Of a stretch of 64,000 bases of DNA, positions 23,374-35,800 are shown piece by piece. The position numbers and the translations under genes are program-made. Below the pieces are notes generated by a model. The model saw nothing but the letters and a program-made list of their open reading frames with translations, was not told the origin of the DNA and did not search any database. Origin of the DNA: Galeopsis tetrahit (Eukaryota > Streptophyta > Magnoliopsida > Lamiales > Lamiaceae); assembly GCA_963675135.1 (NCBI GenBank), contig OY776120.1, forward strand, positions 11,250,001 through 11,314,000. The letters run 5' to 3'. Numbering within the stretch: position 1 is the first letter of the stretch; the number at the start of each line of letters is the position of its first letter.

Positions 23374-24427
23374 GATGGATGGATACAACCAATACCAATG
23401 GAATCAATGTTATAATCAAAATGGTATGGTTTATCCTCCACAACATGGAGACGTGAGGTACGATGATTGGAGGAACTTTGATCACCATTATTAAATGCAA
23501 CAAGTTCCCTCCTATTATCAAGATTGGAGGAATGAAGAAGCATCACCTCCTCCTCAAGGATGTTACCCCCCACCTCCACATCAATACCATCCTCCTCAAC
23601 ACCCTTATCCACCATACCCATATCCTCCCCCACCACCTGAAGAGCAGTATCATCCACCTCCTCCTCCACCTATGAAGGAACCTTGCTTTGAATTCCATGG
23701 AGTTTCGGAAGGAAATTGGTATAATAGTGAGAGCAGCTTTGAGTACGATCATCAAATGCAACAAACTTCCTCTCATTATCAATATCAAGAGTGGGGAAGC
23801 AATGAGGGTAGGACTACTACCGAAGAGCTAATTGCACACATGATGGAGAGGATGGATGCACATGATAAGAGAATGGATGCATATGATAAGAGAGTGGAAG
23901 AAATGGATAGTCAACTCAAGTTACTTGTGAATGGAATGGAGCGGATGACCTCAACAATGGGGGCATTGGTTATCGCTATGAAAGAAGAGGAAAATGCAAG
24001 TGAGGAGAGTGAAGATTACAAGCTCTTTGACAAAATAGATGAAGAGGGATGTCCTTTGATGGACACGAGCAACAAAGAACAAGAAGATCAAGAAGCATCC
24101 CAAGATGAGTTGGAGAGCGAAATGAGCATTTCTAAACCTTTAAACTCTTCAATTTGCACTTTACTTGATATTGATGCTTCTATTGATTTTATTTTGTCTC
24201 TTGATCACTTTGATCTAAAGAAAGATCTTGAAAAGAGTTTGGGCATCTTTGGAGAAGAACAATGGAAAGGGACGATGTGGAAAGAACAAGAGGAAGGCCA
24301 ATTGATGAAAGTATGGAAGAAACACTTGGGTGATTGGTCTACCTTCCATGAGAGTCTTCTTGACTTTGAGGCTAAAAGATTGAAATACAATGGCAATGAG
24401 GCCCGATATCCATGGCCTTTTCGATGA
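23374..24427 (+). pseudogene. Proline/tyrosine-rich, coiled-coil protein of a non-autonomous Gypsy element
   Basis: An open frame of about 350 codons starting MDGYNQYQWNQ, with one in-frame TAA at 23491-23493 directly followed by MQQVPSYYQDW. A near-copy of that segment 90 residues later reads HQMQQTSSHYQYQEW, so the stop replaces a Gln-type codon (a CAA-to-TAA change). Parts in order: an aromatic/Gln-rich start, a Pro-Tyr-His-rich tract (PPPPHQYHPPQHPYPPYPY), a heptad-like segment rich in MDAHDKRMDAYDKR (about 23840-23990), and a long acidic C-terminus. It has no zinc knuckle or gag core that I recognise. It is probably the single product of this retroelement lineage. Its function is unknown. 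Confidence 0.6.
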
Positions 24428-26217
24428 GCTCATTTAGTTCCGTCCGGCTTGAAGACGTTAAACTTAGCGCTAAATGGGAGGCAACCCATTTTTACTTGCT
24501 TTATTTCATTTCTTGCTCATTTTATTTGCTTTGTTAGTTTAGTTTGATGTGTTTGTGAGTTTTGATGTTAGTTGGAGAAGCTTGGATCGAATGGACGATT
24601 GGAGATCGAAAGTGGAACTTTGAGCTTCGAAGAAGGTGTAGCTATAGCAATCGTAAGAGGTACGCCCACCCCAATTCTTAGGAATTGCATAGCAATTACT
24701 AAGTTTGGGGGGGGGGTAGTGGAATTTATATTCTTGTTCATGACATTGATTGCTTAGCTACCCTTAGTGTTAATTGTTGGGATAGTGGCCCATGTGTGTA
24801 GATTTGTGTGGTTAGCACTTGGTGGCAATATCAATGCAACACTATTTTTCCAAACTTTTAATTGCTTTGCAATGAAAAAGTTTGGGGGGGTATGTTCGTT
24901 TTTACATTTTCTATTGACACCAATGTGTATTCTTGTGTATGTGTGTAATTTGAACTTAAATGATCATTGAGACACATTTGATGGTGATTTGTTGTGAATT
25001 TGATTCCTTGAATGTGTACATGATTGGAATGAATCATCTTGTTTGTGTTGTTGTCATCTCGTTGCCTATGGATGTTTTGCATGCACAATGAGTTATGTGT
25101 GATGATGATTGATGAATGATTGAGTATTGAATGAACCGGTGAGAGTTGAGCTTTGAACCGAACATTAATCCGGTTTATTTCATTCTTGAGTGGATCAATT
25201 CATTGCTTGTTTTTCTAGAACTTGCCCAAGTCCTTGCTTGAGATCATACTTGTGTGATACTTTGAGATATGATGTAGGCCATCTTTCGTACTACAAGTCA
25301 CTTAGCCATATTTTTCCAAATAACCAAAGAAATTTTCCGTAGTTAGCCCGTTTGAGCTTGAGTTCCCATTTTCTTGGCAACCTACAATGTTTAACCATTT
25401 AGCTTTTTGAGCTTTCGATGCCCAATTCTAGTGGAGAACAAAAAGAGAGTGGAAAAACATATGCTTAAATGCCTTTGGTTTGAGGAGGAAAATTGGCAAG
25501 GGTGTGAAACGAAAGAAAAAGTTGGAAGTGATGAGAAAATGAGAAAATAAAAAAAAAAAATTGAGAAAGAAAAGAGGGACAATGAGCCCCAAGTGCTTGA
25601 GAAGAAAATAAATTGAAAGGTGAAGTGATTGGCTAAAAAAGAGGAGGAGATGATTGCATGTGAGAAATTTAAATGAAAAGTGAGAATGAAGGTGTGTAAA
25701 CCTTATGAGCATAAGCTTGATGTGCTGTAAAACAACTTTCGTTCTCCACTAGACGAGTCACTTCCTCCATATTCATCATACCCCGTCCAAAGAGCCAACG
25801 TTACGTCCTTGGTTAAGACCTATTGATCTCATAGTTGAACATGTTTGTGGTGGAAAGATGGTAGAGCTTGGGCAAGCTTATGGCAATTGCAATGCGTGAT
25901 TTGATTGATGAGTGTCTATTGTCCTTAATTTGTTTGAGTGTTTGAGAGAAACACTATATCTTGTGAGTTGAACTTGAGCATTTGGATATTGTCATCACCA
26001 TCACTTGTTGTTGTATGTTGAGCATGTGTGAGGTAATTAGTTTGATTTTCAATATTGAACTTGTGATCATTTTTGAGAATGTATCTTGAGGAAGAAGAAT
26101 TCATTTCATGTCATTTGATACGTGGGATCTTTCATTGATCATCTAGTTGTAAATTTCCCCTCACATTGTAATTCTTTCGTTGCTCGAGGACAAGCAACAC
26201 TTTAAGTTTGGGGGAGT
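24428..26217 (+). other. 3' internal non-coding part of the Gypsy derivative
   Basis: No coding frame. It includes the Athila-type motif GGGAGGCAACCCA (24478-24490) and AAGTTTGGGGG-type purine tracts at about 24700, 24888 and 26205. The last one adjoins the 3' LTR and is the presumed priming tract. Confidence 0.65.
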
Positions 26218-27930
26218 TGATTCGGGTGGAATTTACACTATTTAGATGCATATTTGAAGCTCATTTGATGTTGATTTCATTGAATTATACATTGAATATG
26301 ATTGTTTAAGCCGAAATGAGAGAAAGGTTGTGTTTTGTCGATTTTGTAGGAAATACGATGGAATTTGGAGCAAAAAACCAACCATACTTTACTGGATCAG
26401 GAAGAGGAGTGCACGGTTGGATTCGTCTCGAAAAATGGAGTGGAATGGAAAAAAGAATCGAGTCAATCGGAGGTCGGAAGCTCGAGATACGAAGAGACAA
26501 AAATACATGCCCGGGTAGAAACGACCCGGGCGGGTCACTTCGACCCGGGCAGACCCAAAAATGAAGTAGTTTCGTATTTTGCCCGGGTGAAACCCACCCG
26601 GCCGGGTGGTTTCGACCCGGGCAAGGCCCAAAAGTGTGTTTGTTCGTGTTTTGGCCGGGTGGCATGCCCGGGTGGGAGCCACCCGGCCGGGTCACTTCAT
26701 TTTCGGGCTTTTTGGCCCATTTTCTCCATATTTCAAGGGCCTAATTGCAAAATTAATTCAAGACTTCTACCCCAACTATAAATAGATCAAATTGGAGTTT
26801 GAGAAAGAGTCTCTTACTCCTTTTACAAGCAATTCCACACACACATTCACATAGTTGTAGGTGTTCTTCATTTTTAGTTTAGATCCTTAATTAGATTAGA
26901 TAGAATAGTGGTTTTTACTTCGAATCAAGCTACGATTATCATCGGGAATCGTCTATTACATTGGTTTGTAGCTAAATTCTCATGATCAAGGTGATATTAT
27001 TCTATTTTGCAATTCAATTTAGTATTTTCTTAATTTCTTCAATCTTTTGTTATTCTACTATGAGTTTGATGTTATTAGTTGTTTTAACCATGGAATTCTC
27101 TTCTAGAACCATGGGCTAAGCTCTTATTGCCTTGGGTGTGAATGTTTTGATGGGTGTTTAGTGTAATTATAGATTAATTGCATGATTAGCTTAGGAATTG
27201 GGTGTATATGTTTCTAGTGTTGTAATTTTCATGATTCAATTGATTAATTCACCCTATTAGCTAGCATTGTTAGTTTTGTCGACTTCAACGACCGTATTGG
27301 GTTGCATGATTAAGAGTGTGTGTATGAGCTTGAATTAATCAATGAGAATTAACATAGTAATTAGCTACACCGACCGGGGGTTGATTGCTTAGATCGACGA
27401 CACTAGACACTAGTCGATTAGAGGTCGTCTATTAGATTAGTGAGAGGGCGTCTCATAAACATTAGTAACCGTGTTGAATGTGTTTATGAGACACTATCTT
27501 AGGAGCTTATGGTATTGATTAGACTATATAATTGCTAATCGATGCACGTGTTCACCTAAGCCTCACAAGGGATTGGTCTACACACACGAGTGATAGCCTT
27601 TAGCTTAATCCAAAACCATAGTTTAATTCATGCAATTGGTTCGTTAACTCATTGAATTACCCACAAAACGGAAACACCCGAGGCAATACCCTTCCCTTGC
27701 ACTTTCCAACGAAAGTTAGATAACTTGTTATTTTTGTCACTAGTTTTCATTACTTTAGTTAATCTAGTTTAATATTTTTGTTCTTATTCCCAAAAATTCA
27801 AACAAACACGTGTAGTTACTACAATAGCATGCATACTCGTAACTTTAGGGATTCACTAGCACTCAATTAGGTCCTTGGAACGAAATTTTACTTGGTATAC
27901 TTATCGTACTACTAACGAACCCATACGCTT
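26218..27930 (+). repeat. 3' LTR of the Gypsy derivative, truncated at its end
   Basis: Matches the 5' LTR until CCCATACGCTT, then LINE sequence starts. The last 48 bases or so of the LTR are absent, also beyond the LINE. Confidence 0.88.
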
Positions 27931-30900
27931 ACTATTTGGGACGAGGTAGTTTTTACACAAACAAGCTCATGGCACGAGAGGAGTTTTTTGGTAGTGAACG
28001 GGATCTGGAAACAAGAAGGCAAGAGATGTGTTTTGATTAATGTGTATGATCCGTGTAATGGGAATGCGAAAAGAGTACTATGGGATCGGTTGAAGGGAGT
28101 AGTAGAGCAGTGCAGTGATGGATACATATGCATCGTTGGGGATTTCAATGCTATTAGGCGAGCAGAGAAGAGGAACGGGAGAGGGGAGCGAGAGGAGAGA
28201 AGAGAGATGGAAGCTTTCGACGAATTCATTGTCCAGTCGAACCTAGTTGATATACCTCTTTTGGGTAGGAAATTCACCTGGTATCGCCCCGATGGGACCT
28301 GCAAAAGCCGCTTGGACAGGGTGCTAGTAAACGAGGCATGGACAGAAACTTGGTCGGACGCTACGCTGAAAGGAATGGGACGATCGGTGTCTGATCCGAT
28401 CTACATCTCGTCACAACGGAAGGACTGGGGCCCTAAACCGTTTCGGTTCTTCAACACATGGACGAAGCACCCAAACTTCAAAGCTTTCGTATCAGAAAAA
28501 TGGAAGGCCTATGAGGTCAATGGGTGGGGCGGCTTTGTCCTCAAAGAAAAACTAAAGCTACTCAAAGCCGATCTTAGGGTGTGGAATAAAAATGTTTATG
28601 GGAAATTGGAATCCAGGATAGAGGAAAATAGAAAAGAGATACATAGGCTCGATATGTTGGATGATTCGTTCGGACTCGTAGAAGAAGAGGAGGCGAAAAG
28701 GGGAGAGATACGATCGCTGCCTCACAAAACGATCTAAGATCGAAAGAAGAGCAATTAAGTCAAATGGCAAAAGTGAAATGGCTCAAAGAAGGGGATTAGA
28801 ATTCAAAACTATTTCACTAGGTTATAAACAACAAAAAAAAGAGAAATAGCATTAACGAGCTATATATTAACGGACGATGGACGGAGTCTGTCACAAAAGT
28901 CAAGCAGGAGGTCTTCAACCATTTTAGCACTCATTTTTAATCGGACAGTTTCAGCAGACCACAGATCCCGCAAGAGATGATTCGGAACAAACTTGATGCC
29001 TGCAACAACGCCTTTCTCATCGCGAAATTCTCAAAAACCGAAGTGAAAGAGGCAATCTGGGATTGCGATTCTACAAAAAGTCCAGGGCCGGAAAGTTTCA
29101 CATTGGGATTCTTTAAGAAAAACTGGGAGATGTTGAAAATTGAAATACTAAAGATGATGTCTGAATTTCACCGTCACGGGAGGCTAGTGAAAGGTCTAAA
29201 CCCATCTTTCATCGTCTTGATACCAAAAAAATCAGGCGCACATATGTTGGATGAGTTTAGACCAATCTCACTGATCGGCAGTTTATATAAAGTTATTGCA
29301 AAGACTTTGGCACGAAGGCTTGCCAAGGTTCTGGAGTCGGTTATCTCGGATTGCCAATCGGCTTTTATTGGAGGGCGACAAATTATGGACGGAATTCTCA
29401 TTGCACACGAAGCCATAGACGAAGCCAAAAGAAAAAAGAAACAAATGGCTATTTTTAAGGTGGATTTCGCCAAAGCCTACGATTCTGTGGATTGGGCATT
29501 CTTGGATAAGATGATGGAGGGAATGAATTTTACGCCTAGATGGAGAACCTGGATGATGGCGAGTGTGTCACATCTGCTAGTGCGGTCGTACTTGTAAATG
29601 GGAGTTCTTCGGGAGAATTCAAACTTGAGATAGGCCAACGACAAGGTGACCCGCTTTCTCCTTTCTTATTTCTAATAGCAGCTGAGGGGTTAAATACATT
29701 AGTGAGTAGGGCAGTGGAGGTGGGAGCGCTGGAACCGATCTGCATAGGAAAGAACAAGGTACCAATTCATTTGCTTCAATATGCCGACGATACAGTTTTT
29801 TTATGCAACGGTAAATGGGATGACATCAAATCAATTAAGCGTATTCTTAGTCTGTTCGAATTGGTTTCTGGGTTGGGAGTAAATTATGAGAAATGTAAAT
29901 TGGTCGGATTACATATGAGGGAAGACGAGAAATGGGAGATGGCAATATATCTTGGGTGCAACACAGGAAGTCTACCTATGGAGTTCCTTGGCATGAATGT
30001 GGGATTAAATCATCATAAAACAACATCATGGGCTGGAATGATCACAAATATTCAAGGAAAGCTTGCAACGTGGAAAGACAAAAAAAATTCAATGGAAGGC
30101 AGGGCGACTCTTGTTCAAGCCGTCCTCTCCGCGGTACCAACTTATTATCTGTCTTTCTTTAAATTACCTGCTTCTGTTTTACTTGAGATAAAAAAAATTG
30201 CAAAGAATTTTTTTGTGGGGAGGGGGTGATGGGACCAAGCGGAAATTTCCATGGGTAGTGTGGGAGGAAGTGTGTAAAGATAAAAATAAAGGAGGGCTAG
30301 GTATTATAGATTTAAATAATTTCAACACGGCTTTATTAGGTAAATGGGTGTGGAGATATTTGACGGAGGAGAAGAGCTTATGGGCTAGGGTGTTAAATTC
30401 GAAATATGGGGAGTTAGAGAGGGAGGCTGGGGCAGATTCTAATCGAAGAGGGAGAAGAGCGAGTGCCTCGAGCTGGTGGAATGAAATTAGAAAATTTTTC
30501 GAGAAGTTAGGAGGTAGGGGGCTAGGCAAAAAATAAGGAGGGTAGTGGGAAATGGTGAACATACTCTGTTTTGGAAGGACCTCTGGATAGATGGTGAGGA
30601 GAAATTAGAAGACAGGTTCCCTGATTTGTACGCTATTAGCATATATCAAACCTCGAATATTAGTGTAATGGGCGGTTGGGAGGGAGAAGAGTGGAAATGG
30701 AATTGGAAATGGGCGAGAGAACCGAGGGGAGGCGAGTGTGAATCGCTGACCATTTTGATGAATATTGTAGACAGGTGTAAATTATATCAGGCGCAGGAGG
30801 ATACATGGAGCTGGGAGTTGGCTCCAACAGGAGCGTACTCAACGAACAAGGCGTACGCGGAATTAACGAAAGAGGCTGGAACGGAGGAGACTAGCATGAA

Positions 30901-31534
30901 ATCTGAATTTGCAAGCTTATGGAGGAATTATACACCTCATAGAGTAAAATCAATAGTGTGGAAGGCACTCAAAGGGAGATTGGCTACGACAGATAATTTA
31001 GTTAAGAGGGGAGTTCCACTTTCGGCAGAGGAGATGAGATGCCAGTTGTGCGAAAACATCAACGAAAGTAACACACACCTGCTTGTTGAATGCACCTTTG
31101 CTGCTAAAATCTGGAGGGAGATATATAAATGGGCCAATGTGTATATTGTGCCTAATAACAATATTAATATTCATGCACTGCAACATACAGAAAGCTTTTC
31201 ATGTTAAGTGTGTGGACGTGCGCCGTATGGGAGATTTGGAATACTAGAAATGAATTGAGGTTTAAAAGAATGAGACAAGAAATTAAGAAAGTTGTGGAGA
31301 AAATAAAGATTAGCCTGTGGAACTGGTTTGGAGGGGAAAATGCTTTGGTCACAAACTCATCCTTATCGGCATGATTTTACAATCCATTCTTGTGTATCAT
31401 TGAGTAATAATTCAAAAAATACAAAAGTGTTACATAGTTCATTGACCTTGATGTGTAAATATACGGGTTGAGTACCCTTTTACTCGAGGTTAATGAAATA
31501 CGGAGTATCTTTTTATGTTAAAAAAAAAAAAAAA
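27931..31534 (+). mobile_element. L1-type LINE, 5'-truncated
   Basis: Starts within the endonuclease domain (TIWDEVVF), runs through RT and zf-RVT to a 3'UTR and a poly(A) of about 15 (31520-31534). The 3'UTR shares GGTTGAGTACCCTTTTACTC with the full-length LINE at 32682-38712, so both are one family. No target-site duplication is evident. Confidence 0.9.
27934..31375 (+). pseudogene. LINE ORF2 (endonuclease-RT), multiply broken
   Basis: Pieces in order: endonuclease C-terminal part with GDFNAI and FTWYRPDG (27988-28737); connector and RT start (28977-29597) with FRPISLIGSLYKVIAK and FKVDFAKAYDS; RT catalytic part (29540-30229) with RQGDPLSPF and YADD; post-RT parts (30198-30536, 30545-31207) with the zinc-binding CQLCENIN...HLLVEC. 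Stops or frameshifts separate them near 28737, 28800, 28940, 29560-29600, 30200, 30536 and 31207. In the endonuclease the usual SDHCPI box reads SDPIYI, so the catalytic His is missing. Confidence 0.88.
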
Positions 31535-31792
31535 TTAGCCTCTCTCAAAACTCTCATCATTAACATCAAAACTCTCATCAATAACATCCCTTATATTTAA
31601 TTTAGTCAAACCAATTAAAAGCCACATAAAGTCATCATAATACTGACATGCAGCATCATCACCACATCACCACATATTATATTAAAGGTAAAAATAAAAT
31701 CTACTAATGATTATTACAGCAAGAAAACAATTAATCTAATTAACCCAAATTTTGGTATTTGCTACAAAATTTTCATGATCAAAAAATATTAG
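31535..31792. other. 3' flank of GDU-2
   Basis: Short AT-rich sequence with a repeated ATCAAAACTCTCATCA. No gene seen. Confidence 0.5.
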
Positions 31793-32086
31793 CTAGGATG
31801 AGTGTTTGCAAAGACATCCGTGATGTGAGGCTGAGAAGGAAGTATTAGGGATGGGAATTGCGAGACAGGTTGGGTTGTCGTCTCCGGCCATGATAACCAC
31901 AATCTTCGGCATGTCGACGGCGGTGGAGGGCTGCGGCGGCTTTTCTCCTCCGGCACGGCGGTTCCGAAAAGAACAAGCGAGAATGATCAAGGCGGCAGCA
32001 AAGAATAATATGATGAAGCATAATCCAATAAAAAGATAAGGCAATGCTGAATTCCAATGCCAAAATGACGTTGCCAGCTGCCTCAT
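31793..32086 (-). CDS. GLUTAMINE DUMPER family protein (GDU-2)
   Basis: A single-exon gene for 97 residues, closely related to GDU-1. It has FWHWNSALPYLFIG leading into one membrane segment (about residues 17-40), the basic turn RNRR, and KIVVIMAGDDNP with the VIMAG signature at residues 64-68. The family's role is amino-acid export from plant cells, with LOG2 binding through the cytosolic part. The C-terminal tail (after IPIPN) is Ser/Cys/His-rich and unlike the other copies. A TATA element sits 85 bases upstream, at the same distance as in GDU-1, so the promoter architecture was duplicated with the gene. It is flanked by a truncated LINE on its 3' side and a full-length LINE on its 5' side. 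The frame has no lesion. Confidence 0.93.
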   Translation of the reverse strand: MRQLATSFWHWNSALPYLFIGLCFIILFFAAALIILACSFRNRRAGGEKPPQPSTAVDMPKIVVIMAGDDNPTCLAIPIPNTSFSASHHGCLCKHSS

Positions 32087-32170
32087 CTCTCTAGCTCACC
32101 GTTTGAGCGTGTTTATGTGTGTAAACTTAATTTAATATAATACGGTGAAGCTACTGTAGGCAGTGACATA

Positions 32171-32178
32171 ATTTATAG
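32171..32178 (-). promoter_or_regulatory. TATA box of GDU-2
   Basis: CTATAAAT on the minus strand, 85 bases before the ATG. The full-length LINE inserted about 600 bases upstream of the ATG, so most distal promoter DNA was moved 6 kb or more away. Confidence 0.62.
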
Positions 32179-32663
32179 ACTGATCTTTTATTTTAATCTC
32201 TCAAAATAAAAATAAGAAATACTCTCCGTACTACGTACATTTTCAGATTATGAACAAACGCACTGCAGGCTAGTAGGCTACTCTAAAGGACAATGTCGTC
32301 ATTGTTACATCGAATGTACACCAAACACGTATATATACCTACATATTAGTGCTACAGAATTTCAAATTGATCAATAAAAAGCCCAACTTAATTATTTAAT
32401 CGTTTGATTTAAATGTTTGACTAAAACTAATTAATTGTGCTTATTCTTGCATCAGAAAATCATGGTGTTTATTTTAATTTAATATATGTATAGACATCAT
32501 ATATGTGGTAAAATTCGTTCTTATTAGTCAATTATTATGACTCCATAATTTTGTCTAGTCGACCAACTTTAGCAACGTACCGGTACACAAATAAGAAGAA
32601 GAAAATTTGTAAAAGGCACAAATTAATAGAAATTTAGCATAATTTGAGGTCCAAAAATAAATT
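32179..32663. other. Upstream region of GDU-2
   Basis: AT-rich proximal promoter DNA between the GDU-2 TATA box and the LINE. No gene seen. Confidence 0.5.
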
Positions 32664-32809
32664 AACAGTTGGGACTTAATTTTTTTTTTTGAACAGTAAA
32701 GAAGAGTTTATAAACTCATTTGAGTAAAAGGGTACTCAACCCATAAGAATATACAAGTAAAAATCTAAAGACTGAATAACCGTGATATCCGCCTAGCTAA
32801 ACACATGTT

Positions 32810-35800
32810 TTACTCAATTATACAACTCATCGGATCAAGACACCATGCTACGACTGAGGAGTTTGGTGTAATTAGATTATAACCTCCTAGCCAAGTCCAC
32901 ATCCCTATTTTGATATTTTCAACGGCTTTCTTTGTTGACTGTTGTTCATCGTTGAATCTTTTAGCATTACGACACTTCCAAATTTCCCACATGATACAGT
33001 TCCATAGGCTATTCATGAATTTTTTCTTCACTTTCCCCCTTCCGAGCGACCCGCTAAATTGCACGGCGAGCTCCCTAATATTTCCGTGAAGTGCAGCTGA
33101 AATTTTTATCCAATTAATACACTGTTGCCATATTCTATTTGCAAACTCACACCTCAGTAGCAGATGGACATTGGATTCCTCTTCAGCCTCACACAGTGGG
33201 CACACCATATCTGCTTCCCCAATATTCACACCTCTCCGCTTCAAGTTATCGGTCGTGGCGAGCCTCTCTTTCAGCGCTTTCCAACCTATTAATTTCACCC
33301 TCCTTGGCGCGTAGCTCCCCCATAAATTTACGTATTCCATCCTGCAGCCATCCGCCTCTGAATCCGTACTCATCTCCTCCATCAAAAGTTTATACGCACT
33401 GCTTGTGGAGTACCTTCCGTTCGCTGCCATGTTCCAACTCCAGCTGTCTTCGTTCACCTGTGATATCTTTGTACTATCTAGCAGAGAACACAAAATTGTT
33501 AGCTCATCCCTCTCTTCTGTACTCAGATCCCGCTCCCAAACCAACTCCCACTGCCATCCAACCTGACCCCATGTACCCATGCTACTGATACAACAACTCT
33601 TTTGCCTACTTGCCCTGAACAACCCCGGGAACTTGTCTTTTAAGATATAACCCCCTCCTACCCAGTAGTCGCCCCAGAAATTTGTGTAATCCCCATTACC
33701 CACTTCTCTCTTAATTTTATTTCTCGCATCACCGCCTCCTATTAGATTATAGACATTTTTAATTTCTTTCCACCAACTCGATTCCCCCACTATACGCCCC
33801 CCTCTCCTCCTATTCACGACTTCCTCTCTCCCTAATCCACCATATCTCGCCTTCAAGACTCTAACCCAAAGGGTATTTGGTTCCGTAAGAAACCTCCAAA
33901 TCCATTTCCCTAAAAGAGCAATGTTAAACATATTCAAGTCTCGGATCCCTAACCCACCCTTGCTTTTGTCCTTACATACCTCCTCCCAACTCACCCAAGG
34001 TATCTTCCTATTTTCACCCATTCCTCCTCCCCACAAGAAATTCCTCTGCATTTTTTTTATCTCACATAAAACGGATTTTGGCAATTTAAAGAAAGATAAA
34101 TAATACGTAGGTACCGCGGATAATACAGCATGCACGAGTGTAGCTCTCCCTCCCATTGATATATGCTTGTCCTTCCATGCCTCCAGTTTTCCACGTATTT
34201 TCTTGATCATTCCGTCCCACGAAGATAATTTATGATGATTCAAACCCACATTCATCCCCAAGAATTCCATCGGGAGTGTGCTGGTCACGCACCCCAAGAA
34301 ATTCGCCATATCTGTTTTCTCCTCATCACCCATATGAATTCCTACTAATCTGCACTTGCTGAAATTGACACCCAAGCCAGAAATTAGTTCGAACAATTTA
34401 AGGGTATATTTAATAGCCCGAATGTCATTCCAATTCCCATTACACAAGAACACCGTATCGTCGGCATATTGAAGAATCGGGACTTGCACACTACCCCTCC
34501 CCACACTGATCGGTTCCAGGCACCCCTCCTCCACCACTCTATTAGTTAACATACACAGGCCTTCAACAGCTAGTAGAAATAAGAATGGTGATAAAGGATC
34601 GCCTTGGCGCAGGCCACGTTCCAGTTTGAATTCCCCTGAGGGGCTCCCGTTGACTAAAACTGTTGCGCTAGCTGTTGACATACATTCTCTCATCCAAGCC
34701 CTCCATTTTGGATCAAAATTCATACCTTCCATCATATTATCTAGAAATACCCACTCAACAGAATCGTATGCCTTCGCGAAGTCCACTTTGAATAACACTC
34801 GTTTCTTTCTCTTTTTTTTCGCTTCGTCGATGGCTTCGTGGGCGACGAGTATCCCATCCATAATTTGCCTGCCTCCGATGAACGCGGATTGGCACTCGGA
34901 AATGACTGACTCGAGAACCTTTGCCAGCCTCCTAGCTAACAGCTTAGAGATGACCTTGTACAGGCTCCCTATGAGTGAGATGGGACGAAACTCATCGAGA
35001 TGCTGCGCTCCTGCTTTCTTGGGCAAGAGGACAATAAATGACGGGTTAAAACCCTTCACCATTTTCCCATGTACATGAAAATCATTCATCATCTTGAGGA
35101 TCTCCTTCTTCAATAATTCCCAATTTTCTTTGAAAAAGCCCATCGAAAACCCATCCGGACCCGGGCTTTTTGTGATTTCGCAATCCCATATGGCCGCCTT
35201 AACTTCATCCTCAGTGAAATCTGCAATAAGAAACGCATTATCACAATTATCAACTTTCCGAGAAAATAAATTAAAAGGAATCTTTGGTCTCGGAAATTTT
35301 TCCGACATATAATGCGAACTGAAGTGGCGAAATACTTCCTGTTTTACACCTTGGACCGATTCAGTCCATTGGCCGTCGATATACAGCCCGTTTATAGCGT
35401 TCCCTGCCTTCCTGCTGTTAATTACCCTATGAAAGAGTTTGGAATTCACATCTCCTTCTTTCAACCATTTTACTTTTGCCATTTGATGCATCTGATTTTC
35501 TTTAAGTCTGATGTCACCCTGAAGTCCTGCTAAAGCCTCCCTCCTTTTTTCCTCTTCCCCTTCGTCAAGCCCGAACAGGTCGTCCATCGTGTCGAGTCTA
35601 TCTATCTCTTTTCTTTTCTCTTCTATGTTGGACTCGAGCCTGCCGAAGATCGACTTATTCCATACCTTCAGGTCTCCTTTAAGGAGCTTAAGTTTTTCTT
35701 TCAGGATGTACCCGCCCCATCCTCTGATATCGTAGCTGCACCACTTACTAGTTACAAAATCTTTGAAATTTGGATGTTTCATCCAAGCGTTAAAGAATCG

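Larger units (their letters stand above)
21457..27930 (+). mobile_element. Large Ty3/Gypsy-type derivative (Athila-like, no pol)
   Basis: The 5' LTR is 1761 bp (21457-23217). The primer site TGGCGCCGCTGCCGGGGA (23219-23236) differs at one position from the complement of tRNA-Asp. The 3-kb interior holds one coding region and several AAGTTTGGGGG tracts, and the final tract abuts the 3' LTR (26218). The GACGTTAAACTTAGCGC...GGGAGGCAACCCA motif after the coding region is typical of Athila-type internal DNA. No protease, RT or integrase is present. The 3' LTR stops at 27930 where LINE sequence begins. The LTRs differ at only about 7-10 positions by eye, so the insertion is young. Confidence 0.9.

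Noticed and set aside
23279..23788. Minus-strand frames of 80-101 codons
   Set aside because: Antisense to the proline-rich frame of the Gypsy derivative.
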